Below are positions 55,462 through 63,736 of a stretch of 64,000 nt of DNA, piece after piece. Position numbers and translations under genes: made by a program. The stretch comes from Zhongshania aliphaticivorans. GTDB taxonomy: Bacteria; Pseudomonadota; Gammaproteobacteria; Pseudomonadales; Spongiibacteraceae. Each line of letters begins with the position of its first letter. Position 1 is the stretch's first letter. The notes beneath the pieces were generated by a model. It was not told where the DNA came from, searched no databases, and saw nothing but the letters and a program-made list of their open reading frames with translations. Where the stretch lies: NCBI RefSeq assembly GCF_902705875.1, contig NZ_CACSIK010000001.1, positions 2,723,166 through 2,787,165 on the forward strand, given 5' to 3'.

Positions 55462-55496
55462 CCTCATTTAAGAGACCTCTGCCTATATCAGATTCA

Positions 55497-56351
55497 TTGC
55501 AGCAACTTATTGCCCTACTCAGCCTAGAGAAATTAGACGAGAACCTCTATCGAGGTCAGTCAGAAGCAACCGATTGGGGGCGGGTCTACGGCGGTCAGGT
55601 CATTGCCCAGGCGCTATCAGCCGCCGCTCAACAAGCCGACCCCGCCCGCCATATTCACTCCTTCCACTCTTACTTTCTACGGCCGGGTGACCCAGAGCAT
55701 CCGATCATCTTCGAAGTCGAAAGTAATCTTGATGCAGGCACCATTTCAAATCGTCGAGTGAAAGCAGTGCAATGCGGTAAAACCATCTTTTTTATGACCA
55801 GCTCTTTTCAACTCGACATCGACAGCTTCGATCATCAAAGTGAAATGCCCGAGGTAGCCGCGCCAGATTTTTTACCACAGGAACTTGAGCTACGCGAAGA
55901 AGACCTGCGCTATGCGCCCGAAGAATGGTTGCCAAAATTTAACGCCGTGCGCGCCATCGATTTTCGCTCAGTGGATTATTACGACTTAAAAAATCCCGAC
56001 CACGGCAAACCGACCAAGCAAACCTGGATGCGACCCAATGGCCGCTTACCCGACAACCCCTGTATTCACAATTATATGCTTGCTTACGCCTCAGATTTTT
56101 TCTTTTTAGCCACCGCCAGCCAGCCTCACGCCGTGTCGTTTTTAACCGACGACATGCGCATGGCCACCATTGATCACAGTATGTGGTTTCACCGGCCCTT
56201 CGACTTTAACGACTGGCTACTCTACGACATGGAAAGCCCCAGCGCCTCAAATGGCCGAGGCTTTGTGCGCGGAAAAATATACGACCGCGCCGGCCGGCTG
56301 GTCGCCAGCAGCACCCAAGAAGGTATATTGCGGAAAAAACGGGGAAACTAA
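55497..56351 (+). CDS. tesB: acyl-CoA thioesterase II
   Basis: 284 residues, a double hotdog. RVYGGQVIAQALSAA, HSFHSYFLRPGDP, ISNRRVKAVQ and the catalytic Asp region (DMRMATIDHSMWFHRPFDFNDWLLYD) match TesB. Hydrolyses medium- to long-chain acyl-CoA. Start is TTG; no ATG is near the N-terminal motif. Third gene of the ADH-thioesterase operon. Confidence 0.9.
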   Translation: MQQLIALLSLEKLDENLYRGQSEATDWGRVYGGQVIAQALSAAAQQADPARHIHSFHSYFLRPGDPEHPIIFEVESNLDAGTISNRRVKAVQCGKTIFFMTSSFQLDIDSFDHQSEMPEVAAPDFLPQELELREEDLRYAPEEWLPKFNAVRAIDFRSVDYYDLKNPDHGKPTKQTWMRPNGRLPDNPCIHNYMLAYASDFFFLATASQPHAVSFLTDDMRMATIDHSMWFHRPFDFNDWLLYDMESPSASNGRGFVRGKIYDRAGRLVASSTQEGILRKKRGN

Positions 56352-56436
56352 TTCAGCTATAACTACTGCGCAACTGCATAACTGAACCGAGACTAATAGG
56401 GCCCACCCTGCCCAAACATCGGCCTGAGCGGCTAAC

Positions 56437-56655
56437 TTAAGCTTGGTAGGTACTGAGCACCATTGTGACAGTGCGCTCAGCTAAATCATGACGTTGCGCC
56501 GCGCTCAATATCGGCGAAGTTTGCAGCAGCTGCGGCCAAAAGCTGCTGCCCTTAATCAAGCTGTGGATTTGTTCACTGGCAATATCAACGTTGAGGGGCT
56601 TGAGCCTGCCGTCCTTCATTGCCGCTGTTAACCAGCGAACAATCGCCGTGTACAA
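56437..56655 (-). pseudogene. TetR-family regulator C-terminal fragment
   Basis: About 72 codons with the ligand-domain tail of TetR/AcrR regulators (RWLTAAMKDGRLKPLNVDIA, EQIHSLIKGSSFWPQLL, LSAAQRHDLAERTVTMVLSTY). An in-frame stop precedes the TTG at its head and the DNA-binding domain is missing; LysR gene begins to end 31 bases away. A decayed gene whose N-terminal part was lost when this junction formed. Confidence 0.7.
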
Positions 56656-56685
56656 AGAATTGTGGGATTAAAAAGCGAGCAAAAA

Positions 56686-57645
56686 TTAATTTATAGCCGC
56701 ATCTGGCCATTCTTCTTCTGCCAGTACCTTATTAGCTATCAATTGCTCTCTCCGCTCACTGATAGTCTGTTTAAGTTCGTCGCGAATAAGCCGAATAGCC
56801 GGTGAAATTAACTGCCGGCTGGGCAACACCAACCACATTTCAGTTAAGGGTATCTTATATTCTGGCATCAGCCTTTTCAGCCTGCCGCTCAATAAGTCTT
56901 GTGAGACATCTATGGCTGACTTTTTTGCTATACCCTCGCCATCAACACACCAACGTCTAACAATATCGCCATCGTTAACGGCGCGGTCACTGCGCATTTT
57001 CACTTTGTATTTTTGCGTATCGTCATAAAACGCCCAGGTGTCGTGGACCACTTCGTAGAGCTTATAGAGCAGCGCGTTATGCTGGGGAAGATCGTCCGGA
57101 ATTAATGGCTCGCCATATTCGGCAATATAGTTAGGTGCGGCGCATACCACGTGAGGTATATTACATATTTTAAACCCGTATAAATTAAGATCTTTTGCCG
57201 CGTCTTTCGTTATAGCACGCAAAGCAACATCTATCCCATCGCGATAAAAATCCGCTCGACTATCACTGGCATGCAAGCGCAAGGTAACCGCGCTGTACTT
57301 GGCCATAAACTTATTAAGCAAGACACGCATTAAGTTTCGCCCCATTTCCGACGATACCGCCATGCGTACTTCGCCACTTATCGCATGCTGCTCTTCGGTA
57401 ATTAAGACCTGGCCTTGCTGAAGCAAATCCAAGGCTTGCTGACAAAACGGCAAGTAGCGCTCACCTTCAGGGGTAAACCGCAATTGCCGAGTTGTACGCA
57501 CAAACATCTGCGCGCCTAGCGCTTGCTCAATACGCTTCAAAGACACACTAGCCGCAGATGAGCTCATATCTAACTGATTTGCGGCGGCGGTAATAGAACG
57601 AAGCTCGGCAACCTTTAACAGTACTTGTAGATCAGCAATTTTCAT
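56686..57645 (-). CDS. LysR-family transcriptional regulator
   Basis: 319 residues. N-terminal winged helix (MKIADLQVLLKVAELRSITAAANQLDMSSSAASVSLKRIEQALG) and substrate-binding domain (EVRMAVSSEMGRNLMRVLLNKFM…). The C-terminus extends with an acidic tail. Divergent from the cupin gene (149-base gap), which is the usual target of a LysR regulator. Confidence 0.93.
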   Translation of the reverse strand: MKIADLQVLLKVAELRSITAAANQLDMSSSAASVSLKRIEQALGAQMFVRTTRQLRFTPEGERYLPFCQQALDLLQQGQVLITEEQHAISGEVRMAVSSEMGRNLMRVLLNKFMAKYSAVTLRLHASDSRADFYRDGIDVALRAITKDAAKDLNLYGFKICNIPHVVCAAPNYIAEYGEPLIPDDLPQHNALLYKLYEVVHDTWAFYDDTQKYKVKMRSDRAVNDGDIVRRWCVDGEGIAKKSAIDVSQDLLSGRLKRLMPEYKIPLTEMWLVLPSRQLISPAIRLIRDELKQTISERREQLIANKVLAEEEWPDAAIN

Positions 57646-57794
57646 CGAGGTCTCTGGTGCTTAGCGTAAAGGGAGAACAACAATTACAAGGTCATTATCC
57701 ACGTTTTAACGAAAGTGTATTGTAGATTCACCCATTTATAGAAGGAATACCAGCTCTTACTATATTCACATCGCCACTTAAGAGAGACGTTCAA

Positions 57795-58640
57795 ATGTCA
57801 CGATTATCCAGCGTAGACAAGCAAACCCGAGTGACAGCCTTAGCAACCGCTTTTGTAACAGCCCTCTTATCCCCGGCCGTTTCCGTTGCCGATGCCTCCT
57901 CAAAGGTCGTTGCCGCCAGTAACATCGAATGGGGCTACCTTAACCCGCTTCGTGGCGATAAGAGCCCAGGAGCCGCAGACCTCTGGGGCAATCGCACTCT
58001 CGATACCGCCACCGGTATGCTGGTTCGCTTTAAGAAGGGCTTTGAGTCACCACCACATATTCACAATATTACTTATCGCGGGATTGTGATTGAGGGCCAA
58101 ATGCACAACGACGACCCAAATGCTGAAAAAATGTGGATGCCAGCCGGCTCGTTTTGGACACAGCCAGCTGGTGAAGATCACACCACTGCCGCGAATACCG
58201 AGACAAACCTAATCTATCTTGAAATAGACTCTGGTCCTTACTTGGTGAAACCGTCGACGGCACAGTTTGATAACGGTGAGCGCCCATTAAACCTGCATAG
58301 AGATAATATTGTTTGGTTAGGCGACAGTGATCTAAACGACATTCAAGCTAACGGCGTGCAGTCCACCTATGTGTGGGGAAGCACCGCAGACATGAACGGC
58401 TCAATGATTAAACTACCCGTGGGCTTTGATGGCGAAATTATTACAGACGCCAGCGAATTCCGCGCCGTGCTGATTTCGGGCAGCCTTGACTACAGCTCAA
58501 AAGACCAAGCAGCGCCGCAGCACCTCAGCGCCGGCAGCTATGTGGAATCAACAGGAGGCTTCACTCATAAAATGAAAAACAAGGGCAATACCGAATCAAC
58601 GCTTTATATTCGTACCAATCGTAGATACCAAGTAAAGTAA
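57795..58640 (+). CDS. secreted DUF4437 cupin protein
   Basis: 281 residues. N-terminal signal peptide (hydrophobic [22 protein letters not shown]). Two cupin repeats: [23 protein letters not shown] with HIH metal ligands, [18 protein letters not shown], then [23 protein letters not shown] and [14 protein letters not shown]. This is the DUF4437 (ChrR-like) family. Its function is unknown, probably metal-binding in the periplasm. Regulated by the divergent LysR gene, by position. Confidence 0.85.
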   Translation: MSRLSSVDKQTRVTALATAFVTALLSPAVSVADASSKVVAASNIEWGYLNPLRGDKSPGAADLWGNRTLDTATGMLVRFKKGFESPPHIHNITYRGIVIEGQMHNDDPNAEKMWMPAGSFWTQPAGEDHTTAANTETNLIYLEIDSGPYLVKPSTAQFDNGERPLNLHRDNIVWLGDSDLNDIQANGVQSTYVWGSTADMNGSMIKLPVGFDGEIITDASEFRAVLISGSLDYSSKDQAAPQHLSAGSYVESTGGFTHKMKNKGNTESTLYIRTNRRYQVK

Positions 58641-58822
58641 AACTCTATGATTTGCTGGCCAGCTTTTTATTAGAATTCATCCGTAAAAAACTAGCTGTTT
58701 CATACGTCGTCATCTAGATCATTTAACTATACAGCGTGTTTATAGCCTTGAACGTTATTAAAGTCATAAAAAGCGGCCAAGACCAAAAATCCGATATTAG
58801 AAAAACTCCCACTGAATTTTCA

Positions 58823-59878
58823 CTACTTTACTTCAGGCTTATCGGCGGAAGGCTGGCCATCTGGGTGCGCCCCATGAGGTGGCGGTCCCATTGGATGTGC
58901 GCCATGAGCTGGGCCTTCGGGACTAACCGTTTCCCCATGAAAACAGCCAATAAATTTGTTCTCGCTTGGGCTAGCGGCATGGTAGTGATAGCCTCTGATT
59001 TCATCAGTTTGACCACGGCATTCATCAAGTGCCCCTGCCTCCTCTCCCGCAGCGTTTTTCAAGGCATAAATACCATAACCGTCAGACGCATAACCCACCA
59101 AAGGCGCGTGACCGTCATCATTCATTAATTTATCTGTGCATCCCGTTGTAGAGTGATAATGATAGCCTTGGTGAGCGTTAATATGCCCGCCACAATCATC
59201 GAAGGCGGCTATCGTATAAGCCCCCAGAATGGCATCAACAGGTGCTGCAGCGGATAACTCGCTACCATCTAGGGCGATACCCACTGTGTGCACTCGGCCT
59301 ACATTCTTAGCAAGAATGGGCGTCGTTGGAATCAGGAAGCTACGAGAAAAGTCGTCATCGAGGTAAGACAACTCGCACTCGATACAATTTTGCATATACT
59401 CTTCTTCAACATCGGGCTTAGCGGCCCCTAAGCAGGCCTCTTTTGTTGCGGTATAACGCACCTCGTTTGTCTTCGCGTCATACACCATCCATTTTTCGTC
59501 ACCATAATAATCACCAAGTTTGAGAATAAATTCTCCAGTGATGTCGACTAGATCGCCCATGCCATCTTTATTAAACCAGGCTCCACTTACATCAGCACCA
59601 TCACTGGTTTTTCTAGGGCAGAATGGCCCCGGCGTTCGTCCTGCTGGCGCGCCATCAGTTATTAGCTGATAACAGCTTGTTTTTGTACCTTCAGCGGTCT
59701 CGCAATCAACAATTTTAGGCTCTTGAGAAAATGCATTCTTTGCGAACATAGAAATATCTATACCCTTAGCCGCAATTATTGTTTTCTTCACTTTATCAGT
59801 GCCCTCACTACATCCAGCTATCGTTAGCGCGCAAAATACAAAGACACTGACTAAAAATGGACTGTTTGTTAGACGCAT
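58823..59878 (-). CDS. YHYH-domain lipoprotein
   Basis: 351 residues from ATG 59878 (AAAGGCAAAATT before it). This start gives a lipoprotein signal with lipobox IAGC (Cys23). The body has AFDDCGGHINAHQGYHYHSTTGCTD and DECRGQTDEIRGYHYHA, the two copies of the YHYH motif, with paired Cys, and a His/Pro/Gly-rich C-terminal tail (GAHPMGPPPHGAHPDG) that could bind metal. YHYH proteins are secreted and uncharacterised. Convergent with the cupin gene; 182-base gap has no clear terminator. Confidence 0.87.
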   Translation of the reverse strand: MRLTNSPFLVSVFVFCALTIAGCSEGTDKVKKTIIAAKGIDISMFAKNAFSQEPKIVDCETAEGTKTSCYQLITDGAPAGRTPGPFCPRKTSDGADVSGAWFNKDGMGDLVDITGEFILKLGDYYGDEKWMVYDAKTNEVRYTATKEACLGAAKPDVEEEYMQNCIECELSYLDDDFSRSFLIPTTPILAKNVGRVHTVGIALDGSELSAAAPVDAILGAYTIAAFDDCGGHINAHQGYHYHSTTGCTDKLMNDDGHAPLVGYASDGYGIYALKNAAGEEAGALDECRGQTDEIRGYHYHAASPSENKFIGCFHGETVSPEGPAHGAHPMGPPPHGAHPDGQPSADKPEVK

Positions 59879-60227
59879 AATTTTGCCTTTTTCGAATATT
59901 CTCGAAGATACTTTAATTACAGTAAAACCCCTTAAGAAAATACAGGGACAAACCAATCGGCAAGGATGCCACGATTGCTTGTTCCGAGCTACCAGCACCA
60001 TATTACACGGTGTAGTGCCCACCGGATAAAAACCTTTGTTCTAAAACCCCTGTTTTAAAACCTTAGTCTGATAAGGACGACTGTTAAAAATGATGGGGGC
60101 CAACTTATAGTAAAGTTGCTTTATCGTGCGTAAAAAACGACTGCTAAGGTAAATTAGCGGACAGTGCCAAGGTAAATTGAAGGAAAAAATCCATCGAAAG
60201 CGGACGGTGAGAGGAGTAATTCTACGG
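59879..60227. other. boundary region below the cassette array
   Basis: Upstream of the YHYH gene; no ORF supported. It has a direct repeat AAGGTAAATT (near 60146 and 60170) and the 13-base ATTAGCGGACAGT at 60153-60165, whose exact complement recurs at 62700-62712 on the other side of the cassettes. Confidence 0.45.
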
Positions 60228-60326
60228 ACTCAACGCCTCGGACACCGGCTTGGTGAACTTGGCGGTTTTTTTGGAACAAAAAAGGTGAAAGCTTAACCAA
60301 GTCCGAGTGCTTTGATTTGTTATAGC
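60228..60326 (-). repeat. attC-like site A (after yefM-yoeB cassette)
   Basis: Minus strand: it begins CTATAAC (R'') three bases past the yoeB stop and ends GTTGAGT, a consensus GTTRRRY core (R'). In between, GCACTCGGAC pairs with GTCCGAGGC with one unpaired base on the R'' side, and an inner CTTGGT/ACCAAG stem supports the fold. R'' is complementary to the core that opens this cassette (GTTATAG at 60889). Confidence 0.7.
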
Positions 60327-60328
60327 TT

Positions 60329-60592
60329 TTACTCATAGTGAGTCCACAGCCGTAGAACTTTAACCGCCTTATCTGCTTCCAGTATCTGGTACACCAATCG
60401 ATGTTGGATATTGATTCTCCGGGAGTACGCTCCCGCCAAGTCACCAATAAGCTTTTCAAAGGGCGGTGGATTCTGAAACGGATCTTGCTCGATGATTTGT
60501 AACAATTCCTGAGCTTTGCTCTTAAGCCCCGACGAGGCGAGTTTGCGTGCATCCTTTTGAGCTTGCTTGGTGTAGTAAAGCTGCCAAGTCAC
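60329..60592 (-). CDS. yoeB: YoeB/Txe-family toxin (RNase)
   Basis: 87 residues. YYTKQAQKDARKLA, LIGDLAGAYSRRINIQHRLVYQI and the C-terminal LRLWTHYE are the YoeB/Txe signature; the Arg, His and Tyr needed for ribosome-dependent mRNA cleavage are present. GTG at 60592 overlaps the antitoxin stop (GTGA) and has AGGAG eight bases before it, so the start is well supported. Second gene of the TA operon, carried by the third integron cassette. Confidence 0.93.
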   Translation of the reverse strand: MTWQLYYTKQAQKDARKLASSGLKSKAQELLQIIEQDPFQNPPPFEKLIGDLAGAYSRRINIQHRLVYQILEADKAVKVLRLWTHYE

Positions 60593-60831
60593 CAATCAAG
60601 CTCCTGATCGCACTCGTCAAGCCCAGCCTCGATACCCTCGCGGATAGACTCTCTCATGCCAGGCACAGCCAGCAAGTTGAGCGTTTCGTTTATGGCGTTC
60701 CAATCCTCTTCCGCCAAGAGGACAGCATTCCCTCTTTTCCCTGTAATAACAATAGGTTGATGGCTAGTAGACGCCTCATCAATCAAGGCATAGAGCTTGG
60801 TGCGGGCTTCTGTAGCGTTCAGTGTAGTCAT
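60589..60831 (-). CDS. yefM: YefM/Phd-family antitoxin
   Basis: 80 residues. MTTLNATEARTKLYALIDEA and PIVITGKRGNAVLLAEEDWNAI are the N-terminal DNA-binding fold of Phd/YefM; the C-terminal acidic part (ESIREGIEAGLDECDQELDW) wraps the toxin. GGAGGTGACTT precedes the ATG. It neutralises YoeB and represses the operon with it. It carries its own promoter, as toxin-antitoxin cassettes do, independent of an integron promoter. Confidence 0.94.
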   Translation of the reverse strand: MTTLNATEARTKLYALIDEASTSHQPIVITGKRGNAVLLAEEDWNAINETLNLLAVPGMRESIREGIEAGLDECDQELDW

Positions 60832-60851
60832 AAGTCACCTCCGATCCTAAA

Positions 60852-60880
60852 ACCGTACGCCTAAACGTACGCATTGTCAA
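60852..60880 (-). promoter_or_regulatory. yefM-yoeB promoter with twin CGTACG operators
   Basis: Minus strand: -35 TTGACA (60875-60880), 17-base spacer, -10 TACGGT (60852-60857). Two CGTACG palindromes (60854-60859 and 60866-60871) lie in the spacer and -10, with centres 12 bases apart. YefM-YoeB of E. coli binds two TGTACA palindromes with the same 12-base centre spacing. Confidence 0.7.
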
Positions 60881-60888
60881 CTGACAGG

Positions 60889-61004
60889 CTATAACGCCTT
60901 TGTCAGTTGCGTTTTGGTTCTAGTGATTTTTGTGCAAAGATGGCTGAAGGCCGTGCACAAAAAGGAGCGAAAACCAAAACATCGGCTGGACAAACTTGTT
61001 AAGC
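60889..61004 (-). repeat. attC site B (after HEPN cassette)
   Basis: Minus strand: the stop TAA of the 61005 gene is followed directly by GCTTAAC (R''), then AAG and TTTGTCCAG (L''). The central part has complementary arms (TTTTTGTGCA/TGCACAAAAA and GTTTTGGTT/AACCAAAAC). It ends CTGACAAA (L'), GGC and GTTATAG (R'). L'' and L' pair with one extra base in L'', the hallmark of integron attC sites. 116 bases long, similar in size to Vibrio VCR elements. Confidence 0.8.
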
Positions 61005-61556
61005 TTATATCTCTTCATGGTTAAATCGTATCGGCGCTGGCGTTAACCCCTTGCCTCTAAACCGTGATTCGATTTCCGGGATGAGAAAGTTATACATTCT
61101 AGAACATTGAGTGCTACATAGATTGATGAAAAACTCCATGTCGGACTTATTAAGTAGTGGTGTAGTTACACCAAACATAGGTTCATCTAATTCAATACTA
61201 TGTTCACCAACCGTTAAAATCATACCTGTTGGGTAGATATAGAGCTTATTGTTATCTATGTCGCTATGGGCAACTACGTTATTTCTATAGTTGAGAAGGA
61301 TTTCGTGATATTTTTTATCAATGTCGCTTTCAAATCGGTTCCATCTTTTTGAAGATCGGCCTAATCCCTCGCTAGACATAAATGGCCGACAATATGAAAT
61401 AACAGCGCCGAAAAGTAGAGTCTGATAGAGATTGTCTGCTGGCTCAGAATCGAATTTATATATAGCCTCAAAGCCTTCTTTAGCGCATTGAATATCTCTT
61501 GCAGCTACGGCGACTCGATGAATTTCTAGTTTCTTGTTTTTCTCGATTATATCCAA
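61005..61556 (-). CDS. HEPN-like protein in an integron cassette
   Basis: 183 residues, mostly helical in the first half. LLFGAVISYCRPF and YHEILLNYRNNVVAHSD carry an R-x5-H motif (Arg91, His97), the signature of HEPN RNase-type domains in toxins and defence proteins. The second half (TGMILTVGEHSIELDEPMFG…) is unassigned. TTG start, 15 bases after the cassette core GTTAAGC, with a weak AGAG site. Stop is immediately followed by attC B. It follows the TIR-like cassette in the same direction; a joint role is possible but not shown. Confidence 0.65.
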   Translation of the reverse strand: MDIIEKNKKLEIHRVAVAARDIQCAKEGFEAIYKFDSEPADNLYQTLLFGAVISYCRPFMSSEGLGRSSKRWNRFESDIDKKYHEILLNYRNNVVAHSDIDNNKLYIYPTGMILTVGEHSIELDEPMFGVTTPLLNKSDMEFFINLCSTQCSRMYNFLIPEIESRFRGKGLTPAPIRFNHEEI

Positions 61557-61570
61557 ATATTTTTTCTCTA

Positions 61571-61630
61571 GCTTAACGCTCGCAGCAAGCGCGCCGCTTT
61601 TTGGCGTCGTCTTGCCTGCGCTTGCTATAA
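61571..61630 (-). repeat. attC site C (after TIR cassette), 60 bp
   Basis: Minus strand: R'' TTATAGC, AAG, L'' CGCAGGCAAG, then ACGACGCC and GGCGCG-type inner stem, L' CTTGCTGCG, AGC, R' GTTAAGC. L'' has one extra G compared with L'. The size (60 bp), the inner GACGCC…GGCGCG stem and the extra base closely match the aadA7-type attC. R'' differs by one base from the TTATAAC expected by complementarity to the cassette's opening core. Confidence 0.78.
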
Positions 61631-61635
61631 ATCAT

Positions 61636-62367
61636 TTAGTAATACTCCGAAACATACTCAAACTTAAAAATGTTCACTCCGGCGATATTAACTTTGTAGG
61701 AAGTGTTTCGTTGCAGCACCGCAGGTAGCAATCTTTTTGTTGAACCAAGTTCCAATTTTAAATGGTTGTCTACATCAATATATTTTATTGCTACACCTTC
61801 TTGCGCTTCGTTTGACAACCATGCCTCTAGTAGGACGATCTTGTCATTTTCATCAAAGTTATCGTGATCATTTGCTGGGATTTTTTGCGCCAAATCTTCT
61901 TTTGGCTTATAGAATCCCTGAAGTTTCATAGCCAGACGTATTTCGTGGCACGCTGGTCCCAAAGCAGCTGCGATCTCAGACCTATCTCTTTCACCGGAGT
62001 ATTTTGCAGGAGTTACTCCGACTAGATCTGATGGTATATGCAAATCAACATTGTCCGGCATTACGATAAAACAGCGTCTTTTCCCTAGCCTTCCAACAAA
62101 AAGACCCAGCTCAAAGATAACATTGTCGCGGACAGTGTCGCTTACATCCCCTCGCATAGTAGTTTCGTCGTCCGGACTAAAAACAAAAATTCCAAAATCC
62201 GATGAATCTAGAGCTTCTGTAATTGAATCTAAAGGGGTAACTGACAAGGAAAATACTCCCTGACTCCAAATAGTCAAATCCGCATCATGCTGAAGGTTTA
62301 CTTGTAATGGATACGCGATATCCAGGCCTTCTACAGACGACGCAACAAAAACTTTTGGATTCTTCAA
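61636..62367 (-). CDS. TIR-like nucleotide-binding protein (CAP12/Pycsar-effector TIR family)
   Basis: 243 residues. The N-terminal about 150 residues match the TIR-like domain of predicted nucleotide-binding proteins: KVFVASSVEGLDIAYPLQ, DADLTIWSQGVF, DFGIFVFSPDDET, VRDNVIFELGLFVGRLG (candidate catalytic Glu86) and LGPACHEIR. Domains of this type in CBASS/Pycsar systems cleave NAD+ when a cyclic nucleotide binds. The C-terminal about 90 residues are unassigned and may be the sensor. TTG start with GAGG at good spacing, 24 bases after the core GTTATAA. No cyclase gene is near. Confidence 0.82.
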   Translation of the reverse strand: MKNPKVFVASSVEGLDIAYPLQVNLQHDADLTIWSQGVFSLSVTPLDSITEALDSSDFGIFVFSPDDETTMRGDVSDTVRDNVIFELGLFVGRLGKRRCFIVMPDNVDLHIPSDLVGVTPAKYSGERDRSEIAAALGPACHEIRLAMKLQGFYKPKEDLAQKIPANDHDNFDENDKIVLLEAWLSNEAQEGVAIKYIDVDNHLKLELGSTKRLLPAVLQRNTSYKVNIAGVNIFKFEYVSEYY

Positions 62368-62926
62368 TTTATTACCTCAATTCGAGTGATTTATAACATT
62401 TTTATTATAAAGACTGGGGCCTTATATCACTTTGGCTCCCTATCTTCGGAGCCGGATTTTAAATGGCGTCAAAAACCATAGCAATATCATTCACTTGATT
62501 GTATTTAGTTGAATTGACTATTGGTGTTAGCAAGACTCACTCCCTCTATTTTTCTTAAATCCCTTTTCCTGATCATAAACCCATACCTTAAGAAATCAAC
62601 AACTTAGATTACGATCTACGGAATTAGTGAGCCCGCTTCTACTGAACAAGCTCGTCGCTGACGTGAACGATTTGTCCTGCCGGAGAACTTGGCTTTCTGA
62701 CTGTCCGCTAATATGACGGATAACTGCTGACGAATATGTCCGCTTAGTGAGGTGGATTCAATATGGGATAGCTCGCGGTCAAGTCATGAGTAAACGGACG
62801 CGGCATATTTGGCTTTTCATCGCCCAAAACCTCAATTTGGCCATTTTATGGTTCAAAGTTAGGTCAATTTATGGGTGAATCGACAATGAAGAATATTGCG
62901 CTAGCTTTTGCTAGCGCAATGTAGAA
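62368..62926. other. 559-base region above the cassette array
   Basis: Contains the core site GTTATAA (minus strand, 62391-62397) that opens the TIR cassette, a GGCTCC/GGAGCC stem near 62433-62452, and repeats of TGTCCGCT (62702 and 62738). No attC hairpin, attI or integrase gene was recognised, and no ORF is supported. Confidence 0.5.
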
Positions 62927-63694
62927 CTACTTCCTAAACTGTTTAAAATCGGGTTGGCGTTTTTCCATCAGCGCCACTACCGCCTCAATATTTTCTGGCG
63001 AGCCCGCTAGGCGCGACATGCCCTCTAACTCGCCTCCCATTGCCGAATGAATCGCCGCACGATGGACATTACGCATTAGTTTTTTTGTTTCGACCAGTGA
63101 GGATATAGGCCATTGGGCTATTTCTTTTGCTTTGGCCATCGCCTTCTCAAGTAACTCCTCGTCAGTACAAGCTGCTGTCGCAATACCAAGCTCTACGCTA
63201 CGCTCAGCGTTAAGCCATTCAGAGGTGTACATCAATTCTGCTGCTTTACGCGCGCCAATAATTGCCTGTAGCTGATAGCTGCTCCCCCACTCCGGCACCA
63301 AGCCCAAGGCTGTAAATGGAAAACGTAGCCGCAAACTGGCACCAACATAAACAACATCGGTGTGCAGTAATAATGTTGCACCACCACCCACTGCAACCCC
63401 TTTTGCGGCACTGATAACGGGTTTATTAAAATCGACTAAGGTCTTGGCCGAAATTGTAAAAGGATGCTCCCCCTCGGTCTCTGAAAAATCGTTCAGGTCT
63501 ACACCAGATGAAAAATCATCTCCCGCCCCAGTAATAACAACACAGGCTACCTGTGGATTATCTTCAGCGGCAAGCAAGGCATCTCTAAACGCTAACCATT
63601 GCTCAATATTAAAAGCGTTCTTTTTATTTGGCCGATTTAAAGTGATGAGCAACACGCCATCACTATCTAATTGCTGTATTACCGTATCACTCAT
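62927..63694 (-). CDS. enoyl-CoA hydratase/isomerase (crotonase) family protein
   Basis: 255 residues. VTGAGDDFSSGVDLNDF and AAKGVAVGGGATLLLHTDVVY form the oxyanion hole; the next block is LGLVPEWGSSYQL with Glu at the hydratase/isomerase position. Acts on 2-enoyl-CoA. The nitroreductase gene starts upstream beyond 63737 (42-base gap), so they form an operon, like the crotonase/nitroreductase genes at 4320-8228. Confidence 0.9.
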   Translation of the reverse strand: MSDTVIQQLDSDGVLLITLNRPNKKNAFNIEQWLAFRDALLAAEDNPQVACVVITGAGDDFSSGVDLNDFSETEGEHPFTISAKTLVDFNKPVISAAKGVAVGGGATLLLHTDVVYVGASLRLRFPFTALGLVPEWGSSYQLQAIIGARKAAELMYTSEWLNAERSVELGIATAACTDEELLEKAMAKAKEIAQWPISSLVETKKLMRNVHRAAIHSAMGGELEGMSRLAGSPENIEAVVALMEKRQPDFKQFRK

Positions 63695-63736
63695 CTGACT
63701 CTATTATTCCTATTATTCAAGGCTATATGAAATCAC

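Noticed and set aside
60154..60552. A 132-codon minus-strand frame overlapping yoeB
   Set aside because: It is out of frame with YoeB, covers attC site A, has no domain and no ribosome site; it is a shadow.
62391..62520. A fourth attC hairpin upstream of the TIR cassette
   Set aside because: The core GTTATAA is there, but no L''/L' arms with an extra base could be found; it may be attI or a decayed site.
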